The notes: generated from the letters alone by a model not told the origin. A stretch of 64,000 nucleotides of DNA from Janthinobacterium sp. TND4EL3 (GCF_900156175.1 NZ_FTMV01000003.1:413575-477574); one strand, 5' to 3'. Counted from the stretch's first letter, positions 16,385 to 27,205 are shown. Numbers and translations are program-made.

Positions 16385-16950
16385 AATTTTATTCCCTTGG
16401 CTTTCAGCGATTCGGCGAGCGTGTGGGTAGCTCTAGAGCAATGTGTTTTCACGCTGCCTTCGGAGCAACCCATCGCTTCCGCTGTTTCAGCCACATCCAT
16501 GTCCTGCCAATAACGCATGAGGAAGGCTTCGCGTTGACGTGACGGCAGTTTTTGTACTTCTTCATCAATCAAATCAAGGATTTGCGCGCGTTCGACCTGG
16601 TCGGCCGAGGATTCGGCGGCGCTGGAGCCCTGTTCCGATTCATAAGTGTCAAGTATATCAAAATCCTCATGCTCGTCGCCCGAGGGCTTCATGCCGGAAA
16701 ACAGGCTGACCCAGGTGTTGCGCACTTTTTCGCGGCGGAAATAATCAAGTATGGTGTTCTGCAAGATGCGCTGGAAGAGCATCGGCAATTCGGCGGCCGG
16801 TTTGTCGCCGTATTTCTCTGCCAGTTTGATCATCGCGTCCTGCACGATGTCGAGTGCCGATTCATCCTTGCGGACCGCGTAGGCGGCCTGCTTGAAAGCG
16901 CGCCGCTCGACATTTTCTAGAAAGTCGGATAATTCTTTGTCTGTTGCCAT
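16381..16950 (-). CDS. ECF-like RNA polymerase sigma factor
   Basis: A 189-residue sigma-70-family protein with region 2 at about 10-80 (RRAFKQAAYAVRKDESALDIVQDAMIKL) and region 4 at about 125-180 (LPSRQREAFLMRYWQDMDVAETAEAMGCSEGSVKTHCSRA, a helix-turn-helix). An acidic linker lies between them (DEHEDFDILDTYESEQG). It directs polymerase to a specific promoter set. The start MATDKELSDFL is chosen because upstream codons lack sigma-factor homology. It heads a tight four-gene operon with DUF3619, DUF3106 and RDD. Confidence 0.88.
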   Translation of the reverse strand: MATDKELSDFLENVERRAFKQAAYAVRKDESALDIVQDAMIKLAEKYGDKPAAELPMLFQRILQNTILDYFRREKVRNTWVSLFSGMKPSGDEHEDFDILDTYESEQGSSAAESSADQVERAQILDLIDEEVQKLPSRQREAFLMRYWQDMDVAETAEAMGCSEGSVKTHCSRATHTLAESLKAKGIKL

Positions 16951-17447
16951 GCGGTATGGGGGCGAGCTAACGGCTGCGTGTGCTGTGGGCGAAAGGGAGG
17001 CGGGTATGCTTTTTGCAACCATGAGCATGCTAGCAAAAAATGTGCGTTTCCGCAGGATTTTTGCATGTTGTGCGAGCAAAAATGCAGCGAAGCCGACATT
17101 TTCCTTGACCATAATGGTGCAACGCGATAACGTAGGGGACGCTTTGAACACCCCAAAGCCCTATGGTCAGGTCGCGACCGGCACACAAGGCCAGCAGCGG
17201 CAAGACGCGCTTTCATTTGTAGGCAGTTTGTTCTAACCCGCGCCACAAGCGCGAGCGGTTCGTACAGGCGCCACAGAAACTCCGGCCAAACGAGTTGCGT
17301 TAAGCGTTGTTTTGTAAGGTATCTATGGGTGCCCAAAGAAATTGCGTGACCGCATGAAAAGGGAAGCAGGAGCACTGTTGCGTTAGGCGTACCTCGTCAG
17401 GAAAGAACATCCGATCAATCTCCAATGGACCTTGAAAGGAATGTTTC
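16951..17447. other. Divergent intergenic region, no gene seen
   Basis: About 500 bp between the sigma-factor gene (minus) and ilvI (plus) that must carry both promoters. I see no convincing gene, riboswitch or T-box. A 10-codon frame at 17325-17357 (MGAQRNCVTA) is not rich in Ile, Val or Leu, so it does not look like an attenuator leader. ilvI has a reasonable ribosome site, AAAGGAA, just before 17448. Confidence 0.5.
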
Positions 17448-19199
17448 ATGAATACCGAAGCAAAGGGACCTGCAACAGGTTCCGCAACAGGACCGATCAC
17501 GGGCGCAGAAATTGTCGTGCGCTGTCTGGCTGAAGAGGGCGTCGAGCACGTCTTTGGATATCCGGGCGGAGCCGTACTCTATATCTACGACGCCATCTTC
17601 CAGCAAAACAAATTCCAGCATATCCTGGTACGCCACGAGCAGGCCGCGATCCACGCCGCCGATGCCTATTCGCGCAGCTCGAACAAGGTCGGTGTCGCCA
17701 TCGTCACGTCCGGTCCGGGCGTCACGAATGCCGTCACGGGCCTGTCGACCGCGTACATGGACTCGATTCCCATGGTGGTGATCTCCGGCCAGGTGCCGAG
17801 CCACGCCATCGGGCAGGATGCGTTCCAGGAATGCGACACGGTCGGCATCACGCGCCCCGTCGTCAAGCACAACTTCCTCGTCAAGGACGTCAAGGACCTG
17901 GCAGCGACGATCAAGAAAGCCTTCTTCATCGCCCGTACCGGCCGTCCGGGACCCGTGCTGGTCGATATCCCCAAGGATATCAGCATGCACAAATGCCATT
18001 TCGACTATCCGAAGGAAGTCGAGATGCGTTCCTACCGTCCCGTCGACAAAGGCCACTCGGGCCAGATCCGCAAGGCCGTGCAGCTGCTGCTGCAAGCCGA
18101 ACGCCCGATGATCTACACGGGCGGCGGCGTCATCCTGGCGCATGCGGCTCCCGAGCTGAACAAGCTGGTCGACCGCCTGGGTTTCCCGTGCACCAACACC
18201 TTGATGGGCCTGGGCGGCTACCGCGCCTCGAGCGAGCAGTATGTCGGCATGCCCGGCATGCACGGCACCTATGAAGCGAACATGGCGATGCAGAATTGCG
18301 ACGTGCTGATCGCCATCGGCGCCCGTTTCGATGACCGCGTGATCGGCAACCCCAAGCATTTCGCCTCGCATCCGCGCAAGATCATTCACGTGGACATCGA
18401 TCCATCGTCGATTTCCAAGCGCGTCAAGGTCGATATCCCCATCGTCGGCAACGTCAAGGACGTGCTGATCGAGTTCCTCGCGCAACTGGACGCGGCCGAA
18501 GCCAAGCCGAACGTCAATGCCTTGAGCAACTGGTGGAAGCAGATCGCCGAATGGCGTGGCCGCGAATGCCTGAAATACCCGACGTCCGACCTGGTCATCA
18601 AGCCGCAAGCGGTGGTGGAAAAAGTGTTCCAGATCACCAAGGGCGATGCCTTCATCACGTCCGACGTGGGCCAGCATCAGATGTGGGCCGCACAATATTA
18701 TGGTTTCGACAAGCCGCGCCGCTGGATCAATTCCGGCGGCCTGGGCACCATGGGTGTCGGCTTGCCGTACGCCATGGGCGTGCAGATGGCCAATCCGGAC
18801 GCCACCGTTGCCTGCATCACGGGCGAAGGCTCGATCCAGATGTGCATCCAGGAGCTCGCCACGTGCAAGCAGTATCACCTGACGCCGAAGATCATCATGC
18901 TCAACAACCGTTTCCTCGGCATGGTGCGCCAGTGGCAGGAGATCGACTACGGTTCGCGCTATTCCGAGTCGTACATGGATTCGCTGCCCGACTTCGAGAA
19001 GCTGGCCGAAGCATACGGCCACGTGGGCATGAAAATTGAAAAACCGGGCGACGTCGACGGCGCCCTGAAAGAGGCGTTTGGCATGAAAGACAGGCTGGTA
19101 TTCATGAACTTCATTACCGACCAGTCCGAAAACGTGTGGCCAATGGTGAAAGCCGGCAAGGGCCTGTCCGAAATGATGCTCGGTTCGGAGGATCTCTAA
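17448..19199 (+). CDS. ilvI: Acetolactate synthase, large catalytic subunit
   Basis: A 583-residue thiamine-diphosphate enzyme that condenses two pyruvates to acetolactate, or pyruvate with 2-oxobutyrate, at the start of valine and isoleucine synthesis. The N-terminal domain has GVEHVFGYPGGAVLYIYDAI and the catalytic Glu in VRHEQAAIHAADAY. The FAD-like middle domain has FPCTNTLMGLGG. The C-terminal ThDP site reads GEGSIQMCIQELATCK...NN, with GEG in place of the more common GDG. It is the first gene of ilvIHC, with ilvH 2 bp downstream. Confidence 0.95.
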   Translation: MNTEAKGPATGSATGPITGAEIVVRCLAEEGVEHVFGYPGGAVLYIYDAIFQQNKFQHILVRHEQAAIHAADAYSRSSNKVGVAIVTSGPGVTNAVTGLSTAYMDSIPMVVISGQVPSHAIGQDAFQECDTVGITRPVVKHNFLVKDVKDLAATIKKAFFIARTGRPGPVLVDIPKDISMHKCHFDYPKEVEMRSYRPVDKGHSGQIRKAVQLLLQAERPMIYTGGGVILAHAAPELNKLVDRLGFPCTNTLMGLGGYRASSEQYVGMPGMHGTYEANMAMQNCDVLIAIGARFDDRVIGNPKHFASHPRKIIHVDIDPSSISKRVKVDIPIVGNVKDVLIEFLAQLDAAEAKPNVNALSNWWKQIAEWRGRECLKYPTSDLVIKPQAVVEKVFQITKGDAFITSDVGQHQMWAAQYYGFDKPRRWINSGGLGTMGVGLPYAMGVQMANPDATVACITGEGSIQMCIQELATCKQYHLTPKIIMLNNRFLGMVRQWQEIDYGSRYSESYMDSLPDFEKLAEAYGHVGMKIEKPGDVDGALKEAFGMKDRLVFMNFITDQSENVWPMVKAGKGLSEMMLGSEDL

Positions 19200-19201
19200 T
19201 C

Positions 19202-19693
19202 ATGCGCCATATTATTTCTGTCTTGCTGGAAAACGAAGCGGGCGCCCTGTCGCGCGTGGTGGGCCTGTTCTCGGCACGCGGCTACAACATTGAAACACTG
19301 ACCGTGGCGCCGACGGAAGACTCGACCCTGTCGCGCATGACTATCGTCACCAGCGGCTCGGACGACATCATCGAGCAGATCACCAAGCACCTGAACCGCC
19401 TCATCGAGGTGGTGAAGGTGGTGGACCTGACCGAAGGCCAGCATATCGAACGCGAGTTGATGCTGATCAAGGTTCGTGCCGTGGGCAAGGAGCGCGAGGA
19501 AATGAAGCGCACCGCCGATATCTTCCGTGGCCGCATCATCGATGTCACCGAAAAGACGTACACGATCGAACTGACCGGCAACAAGGTCAAGCTCGACGCG
19601 TTCATCGATTCGATCGACCGCGCCGCCATCCTGGAAACCGTCCGCACGGGCGGTTCCGGCATCGGCCGCGGCGAACGCATCCTCAAAGTATAA
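19202..19693 (+). CDS. ilvH: Acetolactate synthase, small regulatory subunit
   Basis: A 163-residue regulatory subunit that activates the large subunit and confers valine feedback inhibition. The N-terminal ACT domain (MRHIISVLLENEAGALSRVVG, NIETLTVAPTED) covers about residues 1-77, and the C-terminal domain ends GIGRGERILKV. The ATG at 19202 lies 2 bp after the ilvI stop and gives the standard length. Confidence 0.96.
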   Translation: MRHIISVLLENEAGALSRVVGLFSARGYNIETLTVAPTEDSTLSRMTIVTSGSDDIIEQITKHLNRLIEVVKVVDLTEGQHIERELMLIKVRAVGKEREEMKRTADIFRGRIIDVTEKTYTIELTGNKVKLDAFIDSIDRAAILETVRTGGSGIGRGERILKV

Positions 19694-20782
<1,089 letters not shown>

Positions 20783-20803
20783 GCTGTTATCGTTCTTCAC
20801 AGG

Positions 20804-20829
20804 AAGCCGGCGCAAGCCGGCTTTTTTTT
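20804..20829 (+). terminator. Rho-independent terminator of ilvIHC
   Basis: AAGCCGGC (20804-20811), a GCAA tetraloop (20812-20815) and GCCGGCTT (20816-20823), running into eight T residues that end at 20829. A compact, near-ideal intrinsic terminator. Confidence 0.95.
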
Positions 20830-20892
20830 GCGCGGGCGTTTGGCCGCCAACATCCGTTACAATCAGGCCCATTCAACCATACCGTCAGCCTC

Positions 20893-21342
20893 ATGCTTGT
20901 TTTTTCTAAAGTTTTTGTCGGCAATCTTCATGTGCTCAAGCGTCCCGTCTCGGTTGCCATCAGCTGCTGGTTTCTGGTCATCGGCTCGCTGTCGGCGCTG
21001 GTGTCCGCCTACCTCGGCCGCAACGATCCCGCGATGCAGGCGTGGATGGCGGACGGCGTGATTCCCGCCGGGGTGCAATACGCGATCTTGATCTTCAGTC
21101 AGGGCATTACCGTGGTGGCAGCGCTGGCCATGCTGCAAAGGCAGCGTGGCGCGCGCACCGTGTATCTGGTGTGGGGCGTGATCGACATTGCATTCTGCCT
21201 GGCGACCGTGCCGCTGAAGATGCACGTCTTGCCTGGCGCGCTCCTGTTCGCCGCCATCTGCGCCTTGCTGTACAGTCCGAAATCGAATGCCTGGTTTTCG
21301 CCACGCAAGGCGGCCAACGATGCCTGCATGACGCCGGCTTGA
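20893..21342 (+). CDS. Small integral membrane protein, unknown function
   Basis: A 149-residue protein with four predicted membrane helices, at about 17-40 (VSVAISCWFLVIGSLSALVS), 58-78 (IPAGVQYAILIFSQGITVVA), 88-107 (TVYLVWGVIDIAFCLATVPL) and 110-127 (HVLPGALLFAAICALLY), and a basic C-terminus. I do not recognise the family. It stands alone between the ilv terminator and the MFS gene. The ATG at 20893 starts shortly before the first helix and has no strong ribosome site. Confidence 0.7.
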   Translation: MLVFSKVFVGNLHVLKRPVSVAISCWFLVIGSLSALVSAYLGRNDPAMQAWMADGVIPAGVQYAILIFSQGITVVAALAMLQRQRGARTVYLVWGVIDIAFCLATVPLKMHVLPGALLFAAICALLYSPKSNAWFSPRKAANDACMTPA

Positions 21343-21541
21343 GCGCGGCTGTTTGAGCATGGCTATTTTCGCGTGCACGCTTTTGCTGCGTTTGCTTTAC
21401 AATTCCGCCCTTCCTTTGCAGTTTCCTCTGGACTGCATCTGTTTCGGTATCTGCCGACCGCAACGCGCATCACCGCTTTTGTAGCACGCCAGGCGCTGCT
21501 TATGTAGCCATTTCTCCGCCTGCGCAATCTGAAGGACCCCT

Positions 21542-22780
21542 ATGACCGACCGTATTACCGCCACAGTGCCCATGCCGGGCACTGCCGACTCCTCCATTCC
21601 CGAACGGCTTCCCGTGCTGGCCTTGCTGGCCCTGGCCATGACGGCGTTCCTCGCCCTCCTGTCGGAAACCTTGCCGGCCGGCTTGCTGCCGCAGATTGCC
21701 CGCGACCTGGGCATATCCGAAGTCATGACGGGCCAGCTGGTGACCGTCTACGCCATCGGCTCGATCCTGACGGCGATTCCCCTGACGGCGCTCACCAGCA
21801 GCTGGCGCCGGCGCAATGTCCTGTTGCTGGCCATCATCGGCTTCCTGATCTTCAATACGGCGACGGCGCTGGCGCCCAACTACCTCGTCGCCCTGGTGGC
21901 GCGCTTCGTGACGGGCATGGCCGCCGGGCTGGCCTGGGGCCTGATGGCCGGCTACGCGCGCCGCATGGTGTCCGTGGAACAGCAGGGCAGGGCGATGGCC
22001 ATCGCCATGATCGGCACGCCGCTGGCCCTGTCGCTGGGCGTGCCGCTGGGCACTTTGATGGGCGGCGTGCTGGGCTGGCGCAGCATCTTCGGCATCCTGT
22101 CCGGCCTGGCCGTGGTGCTGGTCGCGTGGGTGCTGCTGGCCGTGCCCGACTATCCGGGGCAAAAGCAGGGCGAGCGCCTGTCGATCCGCCAGGTGTTCAT
22201 GACGCCGGGCGTGCGGCCGATTCTGGCGGTAATCGTCGCCTGGATGCTGGCGCATAATATTTTATATACGTATATCGCGCCTTTCCTGGCGCCGTCCGGC
22301 CTGCGTCCCCGCGTCGACCTCGTGCTGCTCGTGTATGGCGTGGGCTCGCTGGCCGGCATCTGGCTGGTCAGCCAGCTGATCGACCGCTGGCTGCGCCCGC
22401 TCGTGCTGGGCTGCATCGTCGCCTTTGCCCTCGTGATGGTGGCGCTGGGGCTGGCGATGGATTCCGCTATCGTCATCTATGTCAGCATGGCCATCTGGGG
22501 CATCACCTTTGGCGGCGCCGGCACCCTGCTGCAGACGGCGTCGGCGGACGCGGCCGGCGAGGGCATGGACGTGGCGCAGGCGATGGTGGCGACCATCTGG
22601 AACGTGGCCATCGCGGGCGGCGGCCTGGCCGGCGGCATGCTGCTCGACGGCTATGGCGTGGCGTCGTTCCCGTGGGCCATGCTGGCCTTGCTGCTGGTGG
22701 CCTTGAGCATCGCCTGGCGCGCGCACCGCCACAGTTTCAAGCCGGGCCGGCGCAGCGGCGGCGCGGTAATCGGTCATTAA
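21542..22780 (+). CDS. MFS transporter, DHA1 type
   Basis: A 412-residue major facilitator with twelve hydrophobic segments and MFS sequence features: LSETLPAGLLPQIARDLGIS in helix 1/loop, SSWRRRNVLL in the 2-3 loop and RFVTGMAAGLAWGLMAGYARR in helices 4-5. It resembles drug or arabinose-type DHA1 exporters (AraJ/YdhP group). It has an AAGGACCC ribosome site before the ATG. No regulator adjoins it, so the substrate is unknown. It is distinct from the second MFS gene at 59946-61178. Confidence 0.85.
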   Translation: MTDRITATVPMPGTADSSIPERLPVLALLALAMTAFLALLSETLPAGLLPQIARDLGISEVMTGQLVTVYAIGSILTAIPLTALTSSWRRRNVLLLAIIGFLIFNTATALAPNYLVALVARFVTGMAAGLAWGLMAGYARRMVSVEQQGRAMAIAMIGTPLALSLGVPLGTLMGGVLGWRSIFGILSGLAVVLVAWVLLAVPDYPGQKQGERLSIRQVFMTPGVRPILAVIVAWMLAHNILYTYIAPFLAPSGLRPRVDLVLLVYGVGSLAGIWLVSQLIDRWLRPLVLGCIVAFALVMVALGLAMDSAIVIYVSMAIWGITFGGAGTLLQTASADAAGEGMDVAQAMVATIWNVAIAGGGLAGGMLLDGYGVASFPWAMLALLLVALSIAWRAHRHSFKPGRRSGGAVIGH

Positions 22781-22987
22781 CAACACTGTTATTTATAGTG
22801 ACGCTGTATTGAAATGTGAGCAGATGTGACTGGCAAGCGCATTTTGTGACGATTTGTTAATTTGCGCCACAGGAATGAGCGAGGCGTTAGAATCTACACA
22901 GTTTGACAAGTTTCTCAAGCGAAAGGGATGGCAAAAGCGTCCCTTGCGCGGGCTGTCAGCCACATTAACCACCTAGGAGTACCCCCC

Positions 22988-23743
22988 ATGACCGTGATGA
23001 AATCCGTCCTTGTTGCCGCCGCAGCCACCGTTGCCCTGAGCGCCCAAGCGCAATCCCTGCCGACTTCCGGCACCCTGGTGGTCGTCCCCGCATTTGGCGA
23101 AGTCAAGCATGTCAACGACCAGGTGGTCGCCACCCTGGCCATCGAAGAGCAGGACAAGGACAAGGCCGCCGCCGCGTCGCGCGTGAACCAGAAGATGAAC
23201 AAGGGCATCGCCATCGTCAAGCAGGCCGATCCATCGGCCGCGCTGAAATCGTATGGCTACTACACCTATCCCGTGTATCCGGAAGAGCGCCCATTGCCGG
23301 CCGGCGCCGTGGCCAAGCCGCGTTTGCCAACGGCCTGGCGCGTGGGCCAGTACTTGGAAGTGACGACGGCCAATCTGGCGTCCCTGCCGAAAACCGTGTC
23401 GGCGGCGCAAGGCGTGCTGACCCTGAACGGCTTGAATTTCGGCCTGAAGCCGGAAACCATCCGCCTGCTGGATGACCAGCGCATCGCCGCCACCTATAAA
23501 AACCTCAACGAGCGCGTGGCCGCCATCGCCAAGGCCATGGGCCGCAACGTGTCCGACGCCGTGCTCGATACGGTGGACTTCGAAGGTTCGGGTAATTACG
23601 CCACGGAAAGCCGTCCCGCCGCCGCGCCGATGATGATGCGCAGCGCCAAGATGGCCGAAGACAGCGTCGTCGCCGAACCGAGCTTCGAGCCGGGCGAAAC
23701 GACGCTCGACATGCGCGTCGTCGGCAAGGTCAAGTTCAAGTAA
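22988..23743 (+). CDS. SIMPL-domain (DUF541) exported protein, copy 1
   Basis: A 251-residue protein with a signal peptide ending ALSAQAQS (about residues 1-20), then a SIMPL/DUF541 domain. Typical segments are GTLVVVPAFGEVKHVNDQV, RVNQKMNKGIAIVK, YPVYPE, WRVGQYLEVTTANLASLPKTVSAAQ and NERVAAIAKAMGRNV. Family members are periplasmic or outer-membrane proteins of uncertain function, some linked to oxidative stress. TAGGAG precedes the ATG. The next gene is a close paralogue of the same length, so this is a tandem duplication. Confidence 0.85.
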   Translation: MTVMKSVLVAAAATVALSAQAQSLPTSGTLVVVPAFGEVKHVNDQVVATLAIEEQDKDKAAAASRVNQKMNKGIAIVKQADPSAALKSYGYYTYPVYPEERPLPAGAVAKPRLPTAWRVGQYLEVTTANLASLPKTVSAAQGVLTLNGLNFGLKPETIRLLDDQRIAATYKNLNERVAAIAKAMGRNVSDAVLDTVDFEGSGNYATESRPAAAPMMMRSAKMAEDSVVAEPSFEPGETTLDMRVVGKVKFK

Positions 23744-23787
23744 GCGCATACGCGTGGAAATGTTTCCGCGTTAGCATGTTTTAAGAT

Positions 23788-23820
23788 GATCATGGGGCTG
23801 CTGGCCCCATGGTCGTTTTT
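23788..23820 (+). terminator. Terminator between the two SIMPL genes
   Basis: ATGGGGC at 23792-23798 pairs with GCCCCAT at 23804-23810 around a TGCTG loop, with further partial pairing outside (GATC/GGTC), and GTTTTT follows to 23820. The second SIMPL gene starts 27 bp later, so the two copies may be partly separate in transcription. Confidence 0.75.
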
Positions 23821-23846
23821 GCCCCATTATTTTTCAGGAGAACACC

Positions 23847-24602
23847 ATGACCGTCATGAAATCGCTGCTGGCCGCTGCCGCCGCTACCATAGCCCTGGGC
23901 GCACACGCCCAGACCTTGCCCACCGCCGGCACCCTCGTGGTCGTGCCCGCGAATGGCGAAGTGGTGCATGCGAATGACCAGGTGACCGTCACCCTGGCCA
24001 TCGAAGAGCAGGACAAGGACAAGGCCGCCGCCGCCTCGCGCGTGAACCAGAAGATGAACCAGGGCGTGGCCATCGTCAAGAAGGCCGACCCGCAAGCCGT
24101 GCTGAAGACCCAGGGCTACTACACGTATGCCGTGTACCCGGAAGCGGCGCCCTTGCCGCCAGGCAGCGTGGCCAAGGCCCGCGTGCCGACGGGCTGGCGC
24201 GTAGGCCAGTACCTGCAGGTGACGACGAGCAACCTGGCCGCCCTGCCGAAAACCGTTTCCGCGGCGCAAGGCGTGCTGACCCTGAACCGCCTGAACTTCG
24301 GCCTGGCGCCCGCCACCGTGCGCAAGCTCGACGACCAGCGCATCGCTGCCGCCTACAAGAACCTCAACGAACGCGTGGCCGCCATCGCCGGCGCCATGGG
24401 CCGCAACGTCAATGATGCCGTGATCGACACCATCGATTTCGAAGGTTCGGGCAATTATGCGCAGCGCGTCAACGTGACGGGCGCGCGCGCCATGAGCGCC
24501 GATGCAATGGCATATGGCGGCAGCCAGGTGGCCGAGCCGAGCTTCGAGCCGGGCGAGACCACCCTGAACATGGGTCTGGTTGCCAAAATCAAGTTCAAGT
24601 GA
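23847..24602 (+). CDS. SIMPL-domain (DUF541) exported protein, copy 2
   Basis: A 251-residue paralogue of the preceding protein with the same signal-peptide start (MTVMKSLLAAAAATIALGAHAQ) and long identical blocks such as LAIEEQDKDKAAAASRVNQK and LPKTVSAAQGVLTLN. The variable segment lies near residues 205-235, where copy 1 has a Met-rich stretch (APMMMRSAKM) and copy 2 has VTGARAMSADAMAYGG. Both end EPSFEPGETTL-x-M then VKFK or IKFK. TCAGGAG lies upstream as ribosome site. A terminator separates it from copy 1. Confidence 0.85.
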   Translation: MTVMKSLLAAAAATIALGAHAQTLPTAGTLVVVPANGEVVHANDQVTVTLAIEEQDKDKAAAASRVNQKMNQGVAIVKKADPQAVLKTQGYYTYAVYPEAAPLPPGSVAKARVPTGWRVGQYLQVTTSNLAALPKTVSAAQGVLTLNRLNFGLAPATVRKLDDQRIAAAYKNLNERVAAIAGAMGRNVNDAVIDTIDFEGSGNYAQRVNVTGARAMSADAMAYGGSQVAEPSFEPGETTLNMGLVAKIKFK

Positions 24603-24760
24603 TCATGTGAATGGCCATCAATCTTGCCAAGCTTGCTCCATCGCACTTTTCTTTGGCGGCGGCTCCTCTATAATGGCAAGATCGGCGCGCGCGTGGTGTA
24701 ATGGCCGTGCGCGCGCCACCTGGCACCGAATCCCCCGCAGTACACAAGATATGGAACAAC

Positions 24761-25612
24761 ATGGCAAACTTCCCCCGTCGTAGAGGCAAGAACGGCACTC
24801 CCGCAGCATCCAAAGCTTCCCGCTTCAGCAAATTCGTGCGCCAGCCGGTGGCCGATGGCACGGGCAAGAAAACCTTGCGCCGCCGCGGTATTTATCTGTT
24901 GCCGAATGCTTTCACGACGGCGGCCCTGTTCTGCGGCTTCTATGCCATCGTCATGGCCATGAACCAGAAATTCGAGCACGCGGCCTGGGCCATCTTCATC
25001 GCCATGATCCTCGACGGCCTCGATGGCCGCATCGCGCGCCTGACGAATACGCAGAGCGAATTCGGCGCCCAGTACGACAGCCTGTCGGACATGGTGTCGT
25101 TCGGCGCCGCGCCGGCGCTGGTCATCTACGAATGGTCGCTGCGCGGCATGGGCAAACTCGGCTGGCTGGCCGCCTTCGTGTATTGCGCCGGCGCCGCCCT
25201 GCGCCTGGCCCGTTTCAACACGAATATCGCCGTGGTCGACAAGCGCTTCTTCCAGGGCTTGCCCAGCCCGGCGGCCGCCGCCATGGTGGCCGGCTTCATC
25301 CTGCTGATGAATGACCTGGAATTTGCCGGCAACCAGCTGGCCTGGGTCTCGTGGACGATCGCCCTGTTCGCCGGCCTGACGATGGTCACCAACGTGCCGT
25401 TCTACAGCTTCAAGGATGTCAATTTCCGCAAATCCGTGCCCTTCATCGTCGTGTTCCTACTGGCACTGTTCTTTGCGCTCATTTCCATCGATCCGCCGAA
25501 AGTGTTGTTCCCCATCTTCGTTGCCTATGGCTTGTCCGGCTACGCCGTGTTTTTCTGGCGCGTGGCCAAGGGAAAGCCTGTTAGCATAGTCCAGACGGAC
25601 CCGGAGCACTGA
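24761..25612 (+). CDS. pssA: CDP-diacylglycerol-serine O-phosphatidyltransferase
   Basis: A 283-residue membrane enzyme that makes phosphatidylserine from CDP-diacylglycerol and serine, the step toward phosphatidylethanolamine. The CDP-alcohol phosphotransferase signature is complete: Asp88-Gly89, Ala92-Arg93, Gly102, Asp106 and Asp110 in LDGLDGRIARL through QYDSLSDMVSFG. A basic N-terminus is followed by about eight hydrophobic helices. The ATG at 24761 (MANFPRRRGK) is the natural start; an upstream GTG in the same frame is not supported. It is followed by leuA 48 bp downstream. Confidence 0.92.
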   Translation: MANFPRRRGKNGTPAASKASRFSKFVRQPVADGTGKKTLRRRGIYLLPNAFTTAALFCGFYAIVMAMNQKFEHAAWAIFIAMILDGLDGRIARLTNTQSEFGAQYDSLSDMVSFGAAPALVIYEWSLRGMGKLGWLAAFVYCAGAALRLARFNTNIAVVDKRFFQGLPSPAAAAMVAGFILLMNDLEFAGNQLAWVSWTIALFAGLTMVTNVPFYSFKDVNFRKSVPFIVVFLLALFFALISIDPPKVLFPIFVAYGLSGYAVFFWRVAKGKPVSIVQTDPEH

Positions 25613-25660
25613 CAGCGGCCTGGGTCGGTAGCCACTTCTTTCCATCAGCGAGGAGCAGCC

Positions 25661-27205
25661 ATGAGCACCAGCAACCGACTCATCATCTTTGACACCACCT
25701 TGCGCGACGGCGAGCAATCGCCGGGCGCTTCCATGACGCGCGAGGAAAAGCTGCGCATCGCCAGGCAGCTCGAGCGCATGAAGGTCGATGTCATCGAGGC
25801 GGGCTTCGCCGCCGCCTCGCAGGGCGATTTCGAGTCGATACGGGCGATTGCCGGCGCTGTGCGCGAGTCGACGATCTGCTCGCTGTCGCGCGCCAACGAC
25901 CGCGACATCGCCCGCGCCGCCGAAGCGCTGGCGCCCGCCGAGCGCAAGCGCATCCACACCTTCATCGCCACATCGCCGCTGCACATGCAGATGAAGCTGC
26001 GCATGACGCCCGAGCAAGTGCTATTGCAGGCGCAAAACGCCGTGCGCTTTGCGCGCCAGTTTACGGACGATATCGAATTCAGTCCCGAAGACGGCAGCCG
26101 TTCCGACGAAGACTTTCTTTGCCGCGTGCTCGAAGCCGTGATCGCCGAGGGCGCCACCACGATCAACTTCCCCGACACGGTAGGCTACGCCGTGCCTGAA
26201 ATCTTTGGCAATACCATCCGCCGCTTGCGCGAACGCATACCGAACGCCGATAAAGCCATCTGGTCTGTCCATTGTCATAACGACCTGGGCCTGGCCGTGG
26301 CCAATTCGCTGGCCGGCGTCATGATCGGCGGCGCGCGGCAGATCGAATGCACGGTCAACGGCCTGGGCGAGCGGGCCGGCAACACGGCGCTGGAAGAGGT
26401 GGTGATGGCGCTGCGCACGCGGGCCGCCTATTACAATCTGACGGTGGGCATCGATACGACGCAAATCGTTGCCGCCTCGAAAATGGTGTCGCAGATCACG
26501 GGCTTTGCCGTGCAGCCGAACAAGGCCGTCGTGGGCGCCAACGCCTTTGCGCACGCGTCCGGCATCCACCAGGACGGCATTTTGAAGGCGCGCGAGACGT
26601 ATGAAATCATGCGCGCCGAAGACGTGGGCTGGACGGCAAACAAGATCGTGTTGGGCAAACTGTCGGGGCGCAACGCCTTCAAGCAGCGCCTGCAGGAGCT
26701 GGGCATCGCCCTGGACTCGGAGGCGGAAGTCAACGCGGCCTTCATCCGCTTCAAGGAGCTGGCGGACAGGAAATCCGAGATTTTCGACGAGGACATCATG
26801 GCCCTTGTCAGCGAGGAGCAGCAGGCGCAGGAGAGTGAGCACTACCGTTTCATTTCCCTGGCACAGCAGTCGACGACGGGCGCCGTGCCCCATGCGCGCG
26901 TGGAATTTCTCGTTGGCGGCGAAAAGCGCAGCTGCGAGGGCAAGGGCGACGGCCCTGTCGACGCGACCGTCAACGCCATCGAAAGCGCGGCCGCCAGTGG
27001 CGCCGAACTGGTCTTGTTCTCCGTCAATGCCATCAGCACGGGCACGCAGTCGCAGGGCGAAGTGACGATGCGCCTGTCGCGCGACGGGCGCATCGTCAAC
27101 GGCGTGGGCGCCGACCCCGACATCATCGTCGCCTCGGCCAAGGCGTATCTGTCGGCGCTCAATAAATTGCACGCGAAAGACGAGCGCATCGACCCGCAGC
27201 CTTAG
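25661..27205 (+). CDS. leuA: 2-isopropylmalate synthase
   Basis: A 514-residue enzyme that condenses acetyl-CoA with 2-oxoisovalerate, the committed step of leucine synthesis. The N-terminal TIM barrel has [16 protein letters not shown] (about 7-22), the metal motif [14 protein letters not shown] and [19 protein letters not shown]. The C-terminal regulatory domain (from about residue 390) binds leucine for feedback inhibition. GAGGAG lies before the ATG. The pairing of pssA and leuA is common in betaproteobacteria. A nested palindromic element lies just downstream. Confidence 0.95.
   Translation: MSTSNRLIIFDTTLRDGEQSPGASMTREEKLRIARQLERMKVDVIEAGFAAASQGDFESIRAIAGAVRESTICSLSRANDRDIARAAEALAPAERKRIHTFIATSPLHMQMKLRMTPEQVLLQAQNAVRFARQFTDDIEFSPEDGSRSDEDFLCRVLEAVIAEGATTINFPDTVGYAVPEIFGNTIRRLRERIPNADKAIWSVHCHNDLGLAVANSLAGVMIGGARQIECTVNGLGERAGNTALEEVVMALRTRAAYYNLTVGIDTTQIVAASKMVSQITGFAVQPNKAVVGANAFAHASGIHQDGILKARETYEIMRAEDVGWTANKIVLGKLSGRNAFKQRLQELGIALDSEAEVNAAFIRFKELADRKSEIFDEDIMALVSEEQQAQESEHYRFISLAQQSTTGAVPHARVEFLVGGEKRSCEGKGDGPVDATVNAIESAAASGAELVLFSVNAISTGTQSQGEVTMRLSRDGRIVNGVGADPDIIVASAKAYLSALNKLHAKDERIDPQP

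Noticed and set aside
17325..17357. A 10-codon leader-like frame before ilvI
   Set aside because: It has no run of Ile, Val or Leu codons, and no terminator/antiterminator pair follows, so it is not an ilv attenuator leader.
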